DNA of 9,659 bases from an uncultured Clostridium sp. (GCA_900554875.1 USJA01000027.1:1-9659), one strand, 5' to 3'; positions 1-6,253 are shown, numbered from the stretch's first letter. Notes: generated by a model from the sequence alone, not told the origin. A program made the numbers and translations.

Positions 1-662
1 AATATACTTATACCATCTCTTAAAGCACCATCTGCAAGCTTTGCAATATATTCACATGTTCCATCCTCATATCTTATATCTTCTTTATCACATATATACT
101 TTAATCTATTAGATATATTTTCCTCTGATAATCGATCAAAATCAAATCTCAAGCATCTTGATAAAATAGTAACTGGTATTTTGTGTTTTTCAGTTGTTGC
201 AAGTATAAATATTACATTTTCAGGTGGCTCTTCTAATGTTTTAAGTAAAGCATTAAATGCACTTGTTGTAAGCATATGTGCTTCATCTATAATATATACC
301 CTATATTTTACATCAACAGTTGCATATATCACTTCTTGCCTTATTTGACGAATATTTTCTACACTATTATTTGAAGCGGCATCCATTTCAACTACATCTG
401 TTGTATTTCCACCTATTATATTTTTACATACTTCACATTCGTTACATGGTTCTCCATTTTTTGGATTTAAACAATTTATAGCTCTTGCAAATATCTTTGC
501 AGCTGATGTCTTTCCTGTTCCTCTAGTTCCACTAAAAATATATGCATGAGATATTTTTCCTGATTTTATTTGGTTCTTTAGAATTTTTGTAACACTTTCC
601 TGACCTACCATATCATTAAACGTTTGAGGTCTATACTTTCTATATAAAGCTATATATGCCAT
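1..662 (-). CDS. dnaX: DNA polymerase III subunits gamma/tau, N-terminal part (cut by window edge)
   Basis: This is the clamp-loader ATPase of the replicative polymerase, which loads the beta sliding clamp and links it to the polymerase core. About 220 codons are visible, covering the first part of the AAA+ module; the 3' end lies outside the window. I read Walker A GTRGTGKT at residues 45-52, a zinc-binding cysteine set (C64, C73, C76, C79), Walker B/DEAH at about 122-129 and the SRC motif with its arginine finger near 168-170. Spacings match the family. I chose the ATG at 662-660 because AGGAGTGG lies just upstream (674-667) and the N-terminus MAYIALYRKYRP is typical. It sits directly downstream of the SRP RNA gene, a known arrangement in Bacillota. 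There is no obvious separate promoter between them, so read-through from the SRP RNA promoter is likely. The identification is secure. Confidence 0.97.
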   Translation of the reverse strand, partial: MAYIALYRKYRPQTFNDMVGQESVTKILKNQIKSGKISHAYIFSGTRGTGKTSAAKIFARAINCLNPKNGEPCNECEVCKNIIGGNTTDVVEMDAASNNSVENIRQIRQEVIYATVDVKYRVYIIDEAHMLTTSAFNALLKTLEEPPENVIFILATTEKHKIPVTILSRCLRFDFDRLSEENISNRLKYICDKEDIRYEDGTCEYIAKLADGALRDGISI

Positions 663-681
663 AATACCACTCCTAAAAAAA

Positions 682-766
682 ATCCATCAAACACATAGAG
701 TATAATGCTTATTGCTGCTTCCTTCCGGACCTGACAAGGTTCACAAAAACTCTATCATTTGATGGT
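682..766 (-). ncRNA. ffs: SRP RNA, small bacterial (4.5S) type
   Basis: This is the RNA core of the signal recognition particle, which binds Ffh and targets nascent membrane proteins. The minus strand carries the universal apical signature GGUCCGGAAGGAAGCAGC within about 708-735. Two outer helices can be paired by eye: CCATCAAA (765-758) with TTTGATGG (691-684), and ATAGAGT (755-749) with ACTCTAT (701-695). The closing helix lies right behind a promoter, so there is no room for an Alu domain. The RNA is therefore about 85 nt, unlike the roughly 270-nt scRNA of Bacillus subtilis. Eight Us (682-675) follow the closing helix and could terminate transcription. The exact ends are estimates. Confidence 0.95.
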
Positions 767-772
767 AACTAC

Positions 773-801
773 ATTATACAATAAAGTTATTAAAACTTCA
801 A
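773..801 (-). promoter_or_regulatory. sigma-A-type promoter of the SRP RNA gene
   Basis: On the minus strand, TTGAAG (801-796) is followed after exactly 17 bp by a perfect TATAAT (778-773). The predicted transcription start, about 766, coincides with the base of the SRP RNA closing helix. The -35 box lies inside the last codons of the upstream membrane-protein gene. It probably also supplies dnaX transcripts by read-through. Confidence 0.85.
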
Positions 802-1527
802 GTACTTTCTCAAATTAAGATAAAAATTATCTTTTAAATAAAAAATATAGTCATTTAAATTTTCCCTTTTTACTTCTATTCCAGCATTAGCAAGTTCATA
901 TCCTGGAAGTTTTAAATTAATATCACATACACTCATTTTATCTTTATTATTTCTTATATTAAGGTTAAATGAAATTTCAAACATTAAATCTTCAACATTC
1001 ATACCAGTAAGTGAAATAAGTGTTCCATCAAATTTAACAATTTTTGTATTTTCTGGAACTTTTACATCTTTAGCAAAATTCAAATTATCAATTTCAATTT
1101 CTACTAAATACTGATTTTCTTTTTCACTTGTATATATATTTACTTTTTGATTTTTCATGTCTTCAAGCAATTCGGTTTTTTCATTTGAATTTGGTTGAGT
1201 TATGTACAATTGACCTTTTTTTGTTGGTAATTTTGTTTTTATATTATCAATATATATTTCTTCTATCTCTGATTCTTTAGGTATTAATAATGATAGAACA
1301 TTTTTTTGTGATAAATCAAGTATTAGATCAGATATCATACTTTGTTCTTTATTTTCTTGTTTTTCTTCAACAGTTACTAAAGATGTTACTAAAACATCAT
1401 TAGTCCTAAATGTTCCTTGATTAATTCTCCCCTTATTATTTAATAAAAGGTAAAAAACTAAAGCAATGATTAATATCGAAACTATTATCACTAAAATTAT
1501 CAATAAAGTTTTATTACTTTTTTTCAT
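790..1527 (-). CDS. unrecognised membrane-anchored protein, single N-terminal TM segment
   Basis: I do not recognise this 245-residue protein. It begins MKKSNK, followed by one strongly hydrophobic stretch (about residues 7-30) rich in I, L and V, with no lipobox cysteine after it. That fits a signal anchor with the remaining roughly 215 residues outside the membrane. The exposed part is polar, lysine/glutamate-rich and has many alternating hydrophobic residues suggestive of beta-strands. I moved the start to the ATG at 1527-1525: the ATG twelve bases upstream overlaps the ribosome binding site GGAGG (1537-1533), which is well spaced only for the inner start. It lies upstream of the SRP RNA gene in the same direction with no visible terminator between them. 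A role in the cell envelope is a guess from topology only. Confidence 0.75.
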   Translation of the reverse strand: MKKSNKTLLIILVIIVSILIIALVFYLLLNNKGRINQGTFRTNDVLVTSLVTVEEKQENKEQSMISDLILDLSQKNVLSLLIPKESEIEEIYIDNIKTKLPTKKGQLYITQPNSNEKTELLEDMKNQKVNIYTSEKENQYLVEIEIDNLNFAKDVKVPENTKIVKFDGTLISLTGMNVEDLMFEISFNLNIRNNKDKMSVCDINLKLPGYELANAGIEVKRENLNDYIFYLKDNFYLNLRKYLKF

Positions 1528-1639
1528 ACAAACCTCCATTTATTTTTATATGTTATTGTATCTTTTTTATCACTATATATATGCAAAATATATACATATT
1601 AATAAATTTAAATAATTAATTAAAACTCAACTAAAGTAT

Positions 1640-1668
1640 ATTTTATCAAACATTAAAAAAATATTCAA
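1640..1668 (-). promoter_or_regulatory. probable promoter of the membrane-anchored protein gene
   Basis: On the minus strand, TTGAAT (1668-1663) and TAAAAT (1645-1640) are separated by exactly 17 bp. The start would fall near 1633, giving a leader of about 105 nt before the ATG at 1527. The surroundings are extremely AT-rich, so chance matches are possible. Confidence 0.45.
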
Positions 1669-1701
1669 TATTTTAATAAAGATAGTATGAATAATTTATG
1701 A

Positions 1702-1869
1702 TATATAACCCCTATAAAATTAATTAATGATAATCAAGAATTTAAAAAAGTATTAATATATAGTTGTATTAATGCAACTATAACAGTTAAAGTTGCATCA
1801 GGTAAATTGCATTTTTCAGAAGCCAGGTATAAAAAAGAAGGTTCTCCATCCATTATGAATGAAAATTAA
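1702..1869 (+). pseudogene. possible gene fragment without a start codon
   Basis: A plus-strand frame stays open for 55 codons, from just after a TGA (1699-1701) to a TAA (1867-1869). The translation has a balanced, protein-like composition, including stretches such as INDNQEFKKVLIYS and SEARYKKEGSPSIM. There is no usable start codon near the beginning and no ribosome binding site. It may be a remnant of a lost gene or chance in AT-rich DNA, and I do not recognise any family. Confidence 0.25.
1759..1798. repeat. two overlapping near-perfect palindromes
   Basis: The 24-bp sequence at 1759-1782 (arms TATAGTTG and CAACTATA) is a palindrome with a single T-G mismatch. The 27-bp sequence at 1772-1798 (outer arms ATGCAACT and AGTTGCAT) is a palindrome around base 1785 with one A-A mismatch. 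They share 1772-1782, so as RNA they would be mutually exclusive hairpins, and as DNA they could be adjacent protein-binding sites. Confidence 0.5.
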
Positions 1870-2016
1870 AGAAAATAACCAAAACACACTATTAGTTCAG
1901 AAATTAAAAAATATTGTATATTCCTGAACCTGAAAAATGTAATTTTACTTATTTTTTAGAAATTTTAAACTCCTTTATAAATTATAACTTAACACACCTT
2001 ACATTTTTATCTTCAA

Positions 2017-2502
2017 CTATAAAATACTGAAATCATATTTTTTTATATAATTTTTATTAAAATTCTCCACGGTTTTAATCGGATACTTTTTAGTCATTCC
2101 ATTATCAAAAGTAATAGAAGAGCTCAATTCTTTTCTATAGTTATTTATTGCTATTTTTAATTTTCTTGCAATTTTTTCCTTGTTTATATAAAAAGATGCA
2201 CTATGTATTTCTTCTTTAAATATACATGCATCAAAATATAACGTTGCTATATATACCTCTTTTACATCACCTTGAATCATACGCTCAAGTGCATCCGAAA
2301 ATATCTCGCCTATATTGTTTACTTTATCTTTTTGTTTATAAAAACAATTAACCAAAATCGACATTATATCCGTAGGAAAAACATCTTGTACCATATCCGA
2401 ATTTTGAATTTCATATTCACCTTTTCCACAAAGTAATTGTACTATCTCTCCTTTATTTATAGCATTTTCAATTAATTTATCATTAAATGTCATTTTTTCC
2501 AT
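2017..2502 (-). CDS. unrecognised small cytoplasmic protein; immunity-protein-like context
   Basis: I do not recognise this 161-residue protein. It has no signal peptide or membrane segment. Its middle looks helical (around SDALERMIQGDVKEVYIATL), and the C-terminus is lysine- and aromatic-rich (ending KKYDFSIL). I chose the ATG at 2502-2500 because AGAGGAG (2516-2510) precedes it by 7 nt; starts further upstream have no such site. The gene's first 20 bases overlap the last codons of a headless reading frame on the same strand, which implies translational coupling with an upstream partner whose 5' part is gone. A near-consensus promoter lies at 2695-2667. Size, solubility and position behind a C-terminal remnant resemble immunity proteins of polymorphic toxin loci, but that is context-based inference without a family match. 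Confidence 0.7.
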   Translation of the reverse strand: MEKMTFNDKLIENAINKGEIVQLLCGKGEYEIQNSDMVQDVFPTDIMSILVNCFYKQKDKVNNIGEIFSDALERMIQGDVKEVYIATLYFDACIFKEEIHSASFYINKEKIARKLKIAINNYRKELSSSITFDNGMTKKYPIKTVENFNKNYIKKYDFSIL

Positions 2503-2611
2503 ATAAAAACTCCTCTGTTTCATAGCAACGATTTTTTCCAAACTTGCCACTAGCTTTACGATAATAATTATGAATTAAAACAATTGAGTTATTTTCTGTA
2601 TCAATAACAGT
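2483..2611 (-). pseudogene. 3' remnant of an unknown gene (toxin tail candidate)
   Basis: A minus-strand frame runs from just after a TAA (2614-2612) to a TAA at 2485-2483, 42 codons without any start codon. The translation is strikingly protein-like, including IDTENNSIVLIHNYYRKASG and KFGKNRCYETEEF. Its codons for TEE also form the ribosome binding site of the following gene, and the two overlap by 20 bp. The same frame is open for a further ten codons before the TAA, up to a TAG (2647-2645), so the stop may interrupt a decaying gene. The basic, aromatic tail upstream of a small soluble gene suggests the end of a polymorphic toxin, but I recognise no toxin family. Confidence 0.5.
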
Positions 2612-2809
2612 TTAAATAACAGATTCTTTTCGATTAATCAGCAACTAAAACAAACTTTAACAATAATTTATATAAATATTAACATTATATGTCAATAAAA
2701 TATGGACGCAAATACCAAGGGATTTATCACAGGATCCTGAATTGATTAATTTAAAAAATAAGCTTTTTTCTAACAATAAAAAAAATCGGTGAGTGGGGAG
2801 AATATCTCT
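2612..2809. other. intergenic DNA with no intact gene
   Basis: Between the headless remnant and the efp operon terminator there is no gene with a start and ribosome binding site. A plus-strand frame is open from 2676 to a TGA at 2790-2792. From about 2700 it reads protein-like (IWTQIPRDLSQDPELINL), and it may be another fragment. The minus-strand promoter at 2695-2667 lies here. Confidence 0.4.
2667..2695 (-). promoter_or_regulatory. near-consensus sigma-A promoter facing the 161-residue gene
   Basis: On the minus strand, a perfect TTGACA (2695-2690) is separated by exactly 17 bp from TATAAA (2672-2667). Transcription would start near 2660, run through the headless remnant and reach the ATG at 2502 after about 158 nt. 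This would keep the downstream gene expressed although its former upstream partner is broken. Confidence 0.7.
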
Positions 2810-2845
2810 AAAAAAACCCCCGAGATTAATTTCTCGGGAGTTTTT
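2810..2845 (-). terminator. rho-independent terminator after efp
   Basis: Seven consecutive pairs, TCTCGGG with CCCGAGA (2825-2819 and 2838-2832), are extended by one pair and flanking A-T pairs around one mismatch. The loop is 6 nt, and a run of seven Ts (2816-2810) follows on the minus strand. It starts immediately after the efp stop codon and ends the infC-rpmI-rplT-efp transcript. The plus strand also has a short T run (2841-2845), so it may work both ways. Confidence 0.93.
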
Positions 2846-2846
2846 A

Positions 2847-3404
2847 TTATACTCTTTCCATATAGCTTCCTGTTCTTGTATCAATACGTATTTTATCACC
2901 GATATTTACAAAAACTGGAACATTAAAGTTTGCACCTGTTTCTACAGTACATGGTTTTGTTGTACCAGTTGCAGTTGCACCTTTTATTCCTGGTTCAGTA
3001 TATGTTACTTCAAGTTCTACAAATGTTGGTGGTTCTACACCAAATATTTTACCTTTATATGATAATACTTTTACTAACATACTATCTTTTAAATATGGTA
3101 AAGTATCTACAATTTGTTCTTTTGAAAGTTCTACTTGCTCATAAGTAGTTGTATCCATAAAAGTATACATATCTCCTTCACTGTATAAATATTGCATTTC
3201 TTGTACAGTTACTTGAGCTTCTTCTACTTTTTCAGATGGATTAAAAGTTTTTTCTAAAGTTTGCCCAGTTATAACATTCTTAAGTTTTGTTCTAACAAAA
3301 GCAGCTCCTTTTCCTGGTTTTACATGTTGAAATTCTACTACTCTATATACATTAGAATCCATTTCAAATGTAACACCATTTCTAAAATCTCCTGCTAAAA
3401 TCAT
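2847..3404 (-). CDS. efp: translation elongation factor P
   Basis: EF-P enters the ribosome beside the P-site tRNA and relieves stalling at polyproline stretches. The 185-residue length is normal. The N-terminal KOW-like domain carries the conserved loop HVKPGKGAAFVR, placing the modifiable lysine at K32. Two OB-fold domains follow, and the C-terminal signature FVNIGDKIRIDTRTGSYMERV is intact. The ribosome binding site AAGGAGGAG is just upstream of the ATG. Which K32 modification is used cannot be told from this window, since no modification enzyme gene is present. The gene starts 15 nt after the rplT stop and shares the operon terminator, so it should be co-transcribed with infC-rpmI-rplT and fall under their leader control. 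Confidence 0.97.
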   Translation of the reverse strand: MILAGDFRNGVTFEMDSNVYRVVEFQHVKPGKGAAFVRTKLKNVITGQTLEKTFNPSEKVEEAQVTVQEMQYLYSEGDMYTFMDTTTYEQVELSKEQIVDTLPYLKDSMLVKVLSYKGKIFGVEPPTFVELEVTYTEPGIKGATATGTTKPCTVETGANFNVPVFVNIGDKIRIDTRTGSYMERV

Positions 3405-3419
3405 AAGCTCCTCCTTATA

Positions 3420-3767
3420 TTATTTTGAAACTTTCTCTACTAAAGTTTTAAAGCCTTCCATATCGTTTACAGCCATTTCAGCTAACATTTTTCTATTAAT
3501 TGTAACATTTGCTTTCTTTAAGTTAGACATTAATTTACTATATGTAGTTCCACACATTCTTGCACCTGCATTAATTCTTGCAATCCAAAGTTGTCTGAAA
3601 TTTCTTTTCTTTTGTTTTCTTCCTATATATGCATATTTTAAAGATTTCATAACAGCTTGATTTGCCATTTTAAATCTTACAGATTTTGCTCCAAAATAAC
3701 CTTTTGCTCTTTTTAGAACTTTTTTATGTCTAGCTCTTGTTGTTACAGCTCCTTTTACTCTTGCCAT
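3420..3767 (-). CDS. rplT: 50S ribosomal protein L20
   Basis: L20 binds 23S rRNA early in large-subunit assembly and, in Bacillota, represses its own operon through the mRNA leader. At 115 residues it has the usual size. The basic N-terminal extension (MARVKGAVTTRARHKKVLKR) and the globular signature FRQLWIARINAGAR are present. AAAGGAGG lies 8 nt before the ATG. It is third in infC-rpmI-rplT-efp, 28 nt after rpmI and 15 nt before efp. The leader upstream of infC is the expected L20 target. Confidence 0.98.
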   Translation of the reverse strand: MARVKGAVTTRARHKKVLKRAKGYFGAKSVRFKMANQAVMKSLKYAYIGRKQKKRNFRQLWIARINAGARMCGTTYSKLMSNLKKANVTINRKMLAEMAVNDMEGFKTLVEKVSK

Positions 3768-3795
3768 TTTAAATTCCTCCTTTTTAGTTTAATAA

Positions 3796-3993
3796 TTATT
3801 TATATGGTAGTAATTTTTTAACTGCATTTTTACTTGTGCTATCTACATAAGCTGATTGTTTCAAAGACATTTTTCTCTTTGATGATTTTCCAGTTAGTTT
3901 ATGTGCACGATTTGCTACATTTCTTTTAACTTTACCACTACCTGTTACAGATAATCTTTTTTTAGATGAACTATGTGTTTTCATTTTTGGCAT
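3796..3993 (-). CDS. rpmI: 50S ribosomal protein L35
   Basis: This is a small, very basic large-subunit protein. The 65-residue sequence starts MPKMKTHSSSKKRLSVTGSGK, carries the RAHKLTGKSSKRKM block typical of L35 and ends KKLLPYK. The ribosome binding site GGAGAGGAG lies shortly before the ATG. It sits between infC (22 nt away) and rplT (28 nt away) in the universally common infC-rpmI-rplT order. Confidence 0.98.
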   Translation of the reverse strand: MPKMKTHSSSKKRLSVTGSGKVKRNVANRAHKLTGKSSKRKMSLKQSAYVDSTSKNAVKKLLPYK

Positions 3994-4015
3994 AATAATC
4001 TCTCCTCTCCAAACT

Positions 4016-4528
4016 TTATTTATTTTTTGATGGTGATAAAAACATTGTTAGATTTTTTCCTTCCATTTTTGGAACTTTATCCACTTGTACACCTTCAAGC
4101 ATTTCACAGAAATTCTTCATAATTTCTTTTCCTTGATTTACAAAATTCAATTCTCTTCCTCTAAATCTCATACTAACTTTTACTTTATTACCACTTGCAA
4201 TAAATTTATTAGCATTTTTTGCTTTAACTTCCAAATCATGTTTATCAATATTTGGTGATAATCTAATTTCTTTTATCTCAATTACTTTTTGATTTTTTCT
4301 TGCTTCTTTAGCCTTTTTTGCCATTTCAAATTTGTATTTACTGTAATTTAGCATTTTACAAACTGGATTATCTTTGTTTGGAGATACAAGTACTAAATCA
4401 AGTCCTTTTTCATAAGCCATATCTACAGCTTTACCAGTATTCATTTTTCCTATCTTTTCTCCATTTTCATCAATTACTTGAACTTCTGCAAATCTTATTT
4501 GCTCGTTTATTAAAAAATCTTGTTTTAT
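4016..4528 (-). CDS. infC: translation initiation factor IF-3, with ATA start
   Basis: IF-3 binds the 30S subunit, prevents premature 50S joining and checks start-codon/initiator-tRNA pairing. The 170-residue product has the N-terminal domain (LINEQIR near the start, then GKAVDMAYEKGLDLVLVSPN), a lysine-rich linker and the C-terminal domain with VKVSMRFRGRE. No ATG, GTG or TTG gives a sensible start. The GGAGG at 4541-4537 is 8 nt before an ATA (4528-4526), and translation from there gives the family's usual N-terminus. Rare infC start codons (AUU, AUA, AUC) are known and let IF-3 repress its own synthesis. The frame is open further upstream to 4603, but that stretch is the attenuator hairpin, not protein. 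It leads the rpmI-rplT-efp operon. Confidence 0.93.
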   Translation of the reverse strand: MKQDFLINEQIRFAEVQVIDENGEKIGKMNTGKAVDMAYEKGLDLVLVSPNKDNPVCKMLNYSKYKFEMAKKAKEARKNQKVIEIKEIRLSPNIDKHDLEVKAKNANKFIASGNKVKVSMRFRGRELNFVNQGKEIMKNFCEMLEGVQVDKVPKMEGKNLTMFLSPSKNK

Positions 4529-4554
4529 ATTAAACACCTCCAAAAAATAGATAT

Positions 4555-4580
4555 AAAAAAAGATTGCTTGTATGGCAATC
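4555..4580 (-). terminator. attenuator terminator in the infC leader
   Basis: A 6-bp stem, GATTGC/GCAATC (4580-4575 and 4567-4562), with a 7-nt loop is followed by seven Ts (4561-4555) on the minus strand. It sits 13 bp before the infC ribosome binding site, so it must act as conditional premature termination rather than ending an upstream gene. Confidence 0.9.
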
Positions 4581-4694
4581 CTCTCATAATAACAACATAA
4601 CAATATATACTAAAAGCATATATTACATTATATATTGTATAACCTTACTAAGACAAAACTCGTAAGGTGAGAAGATTTCCTCTACTTTACGAGT
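4555..4694 (-). promoter_or_regulatory. structured infC operon leader, L20-leader type
   Basis: The roughly 140-nt leader begins with a long hairpin: ACTCGTAA (4694-4687) pairs perfectly with TTACGAGT (4665-4658). Inside it AGAGG and CUUCU form a 5-bp helix capped by AAAU. A second AT-rich hairpin (ACAATATA near 4638 with a TATATTGT partner near 4600) and the attenuator terminator follow. In Bacillota, L20 binding to such a leader promotes termination and so balances infC-rpmI-rplT expression. Assignment to that Rfam family is from position and architecture, not from an alignment. Confidence 0.75.
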
Positions 4695-4697
4695 CAT

Positions 4698-4726
4698 ATT
4701 TTAACATAATATATTTTTTTTGTCAA
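4698..4726 (-). promoter_or_regulatory. promoter of the infC-rpmI-rplT-efp operon
   Basis: On the minus strand, perfect TTGACA (4726-4721), a 17-bp spacer and TAAAAT (4703-4698) preceded by an extended -10 TG motif. The start would fall around 4694-4690, at the foot of the leader hairpin. The -35 box begins 3 bp after the stop codon of the glycosyltransferase gene. Confidence 0.88.
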
Positions 4727-4729
4727 TAC

Positions 4730-6253
4730 CTAACTTTGTTTTTCTATTAAAATTAGGTTATATTCATATCCAGAATAATTCGTATCAAAACTACTAGGAT
4801 ATTTTGTTTTTATAACTTTACTATCAATTACTTTATAATCATCAGTTTTAAATTTATCATTATAAAAACTACTATCTGTTGAATCAATTATCCATATTCT
4901 ACCTTTATAATCTTTTAAAAACTCTAAATCTTCAACTGTTTCCATTTGTGGACCATACGCCTTATATGCTTCTTTAACGTTCCAATGATCCCCATTATAA
5001 AAGTACTGTTTATTATCTTTAAAATATACTGCAAATACAGATCCATTTCCTATATTTGAATACACTATAATATCATCATCTTTTATATTTTCTTTTAAAT
5101 ATTCAATTTGTTTCATATTAGATTTATCATAATTATTATTTATAATATCAATATTACTAATCAAGGATGTAACAAAAATAATTATACATATTTCTATAGT
5201 TATATATTTTGATTTTTCTTTTGCCATAATATCCGCAATAAAAAATATTAACAACCCTGTTATTGCCATTAAATATCTTGGATAAAGTATAGGACTTTTA
5301 AGAGATATTAGAAAAGCTATAAAAACTATCAAAACATACAATAATAAGGCATTTCTTGCATTTTTTATACTTACTCTTTCTTTTTTACATCTGTAAATAA
5401 CAAATCCTAAATATATATATAAACAAATAGCAAAACAAAATCCAAATATATTGCTTAAACTTCCCATATATTGAATTCCCAAAACATTATATAAAGTATT
5501 AGGAAATTCAAGTTTAATCCAATATCCTCCTCCAACTGATGTTAATTGTTTTATAAAATAATATAACCATGGAGCATATAGCAAACATTCAACAACTGCT
5601 TGTATTATAAAAAGCTTTAAATCTTTATTTTTTTCTTTCCTATTCTTTAATAAATATATAAATAATATTACATTAATAATTCCAGCAGCCATTAATCCAT
5701 AATAATGAGTATAGGCACTAAATAAACTAAATAATGCAAAAATTGCCCAATTTTTAATTGATGAATCACCTTTATATATTCTATTTGCATATATTGCTGT
5801 TATAGTTACAAATAACATAACCCATGTATACATCCTAATTTCAGATGAGTATGATGCAATTATTGGTAAAAACAACGTTAAAAAAGAGAAAATTATACCT
5901 GTTCTCTCTCCATATTCTTTCCTTATGTGTGTTATACCTAAAATTGATAATATAACAACTGGAACAATTGAAAACAACCTAAAAACTAATATATTATTTC
6001 CAAAAATAAGAGATAAAATTTTTAGCATTATGTAATAAAATACAGGATGTACGTCATTTCCTCCAATATTCCATATTTCACTAAAACTATGATTTGAAAT
6101 TGCTACGGAATATGACTCATCAAACCAAATATTTGTATGGAATGCTCCAAGTGATATAAATATAGTACCTAAAATAACTATAATGATATTTAATATTAAA
6201 ATTTTATCTTTCTTTTTCTTTACTAAGACTAATTGATTATTAACTTTTTCCAT
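4730..6253 (-). CDS. GT-C-type membrane glycosyltransferase (PMT/ArnT-like)
   Basis: This 507-residue polytopic membrane protein resembles the dolichyl-phosphate-mannose-protein mannosyltransferase/ArnT group, which transfer sugars from a polyprenyl-phosphate donor to acceptors outside the membrane. After a lysine-rich N-terminus and first TM helix (about 18-38), the first outer loop has the acidic pair in WFDES (D45, E46), then NDVHP (68-71), and SSEIRMY (137-143) lies further along. A PRYL motif follows near residue 327, as often seen in this superfamily. I count roughly ten to twelve hydrophobic helices up to about residue 375, then a soluble C-terminal domain of about 125 residues. AAGGAG precedes the ATG by 7 nt. 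It is monocistronic by context, with its own promoter and the infC promoter right behind it. Substrate and acceptor cannot be read from the sequence. Confidence 0.85.
   Translation of the reverse strand: MEKVNNQLVLVKKKKDKILILNIIIVILGTIFISLGAFHTNIWFDESYSVAISNHSFSEIWNIGGNDVHPVFYYIMLKILSLIFGNNILVFRLFSIVPVVILSILGITHIRKEYGERTGIIFSFLTLFLPIIASYSSEIRMYTWVMLFVTITAIYANRIYKGDSSIKNWAIFALFSLFSAYTHYYGLMAAGIINVILFIYLLKNRKEKNKDLKLFIIQAVVECLLYAPWLYYFIKQLTSVGGGYWIKLEFPNTLYNVLGIQYMGSLSNIFGFCFAICLYIYLGFVIYRCKKERVSIKNARNALLLYVLIVFIAFLISLKSPILYPRYLMAITGLLIFFIADIMAKEKSKYITIEICIIIFVTSLISNIDIINNNYDKSNMKQIEYLKENIKDDDIIVYSNIGNGSVFAVYFKDNKQYFYNGDHWNVKEAYKAYGPQMETVEDLEFLKDYKGRIWIIDSTDSSFYNDKFKTDDYKVIDSKVIKTKYPSSFDTNYSGYEYNLILIEKQS

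Larger units (their letters stand above)
1540..2016. other. 477-bp gap without an intact gene
   Basis: No complete gene with a ribosome binding site is visible on either strand. The part from 1540 to 1700 is nearly pure A/T and holds the probable promoter of the gene to its left. From 1702 to 1869 the composition rises slightly, and a start-less plus-strand frame and two overlapping palindromes appear (listed separately). A 6-bp inverted repeat, GTTCAG (1895-1900) and CTGAAC (1924-1929), is too weak to call a terminator. Confidence 0.6.

Noticed and set aside
1970..1976. Orphan AAAGGAG on the minus strand
   Set aside because: Looks like a ribosome binding site but is followed only by ATT and a stop four codons later; no gene follows.
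2657..2899. Minus-strand 80-codon open frame
   Set aside because: It overlaps the end of efp in another frame, runs through the strong efp terminator and has no ribosome binding site.
2793..3148. Plus-strand frames opposite efp
   Set aside because: Cysteine- and aromatic-rich translations produced by the reverse complement of efp; no start signals.
4529..4603. Upstream extension of infC to an ATG at 4603
   Set aside because: It would translate the attenuator stem-loop and U tract, lacks a ribosome binding site at that ATG and adds residues unlike any IF-3 N-terminus.
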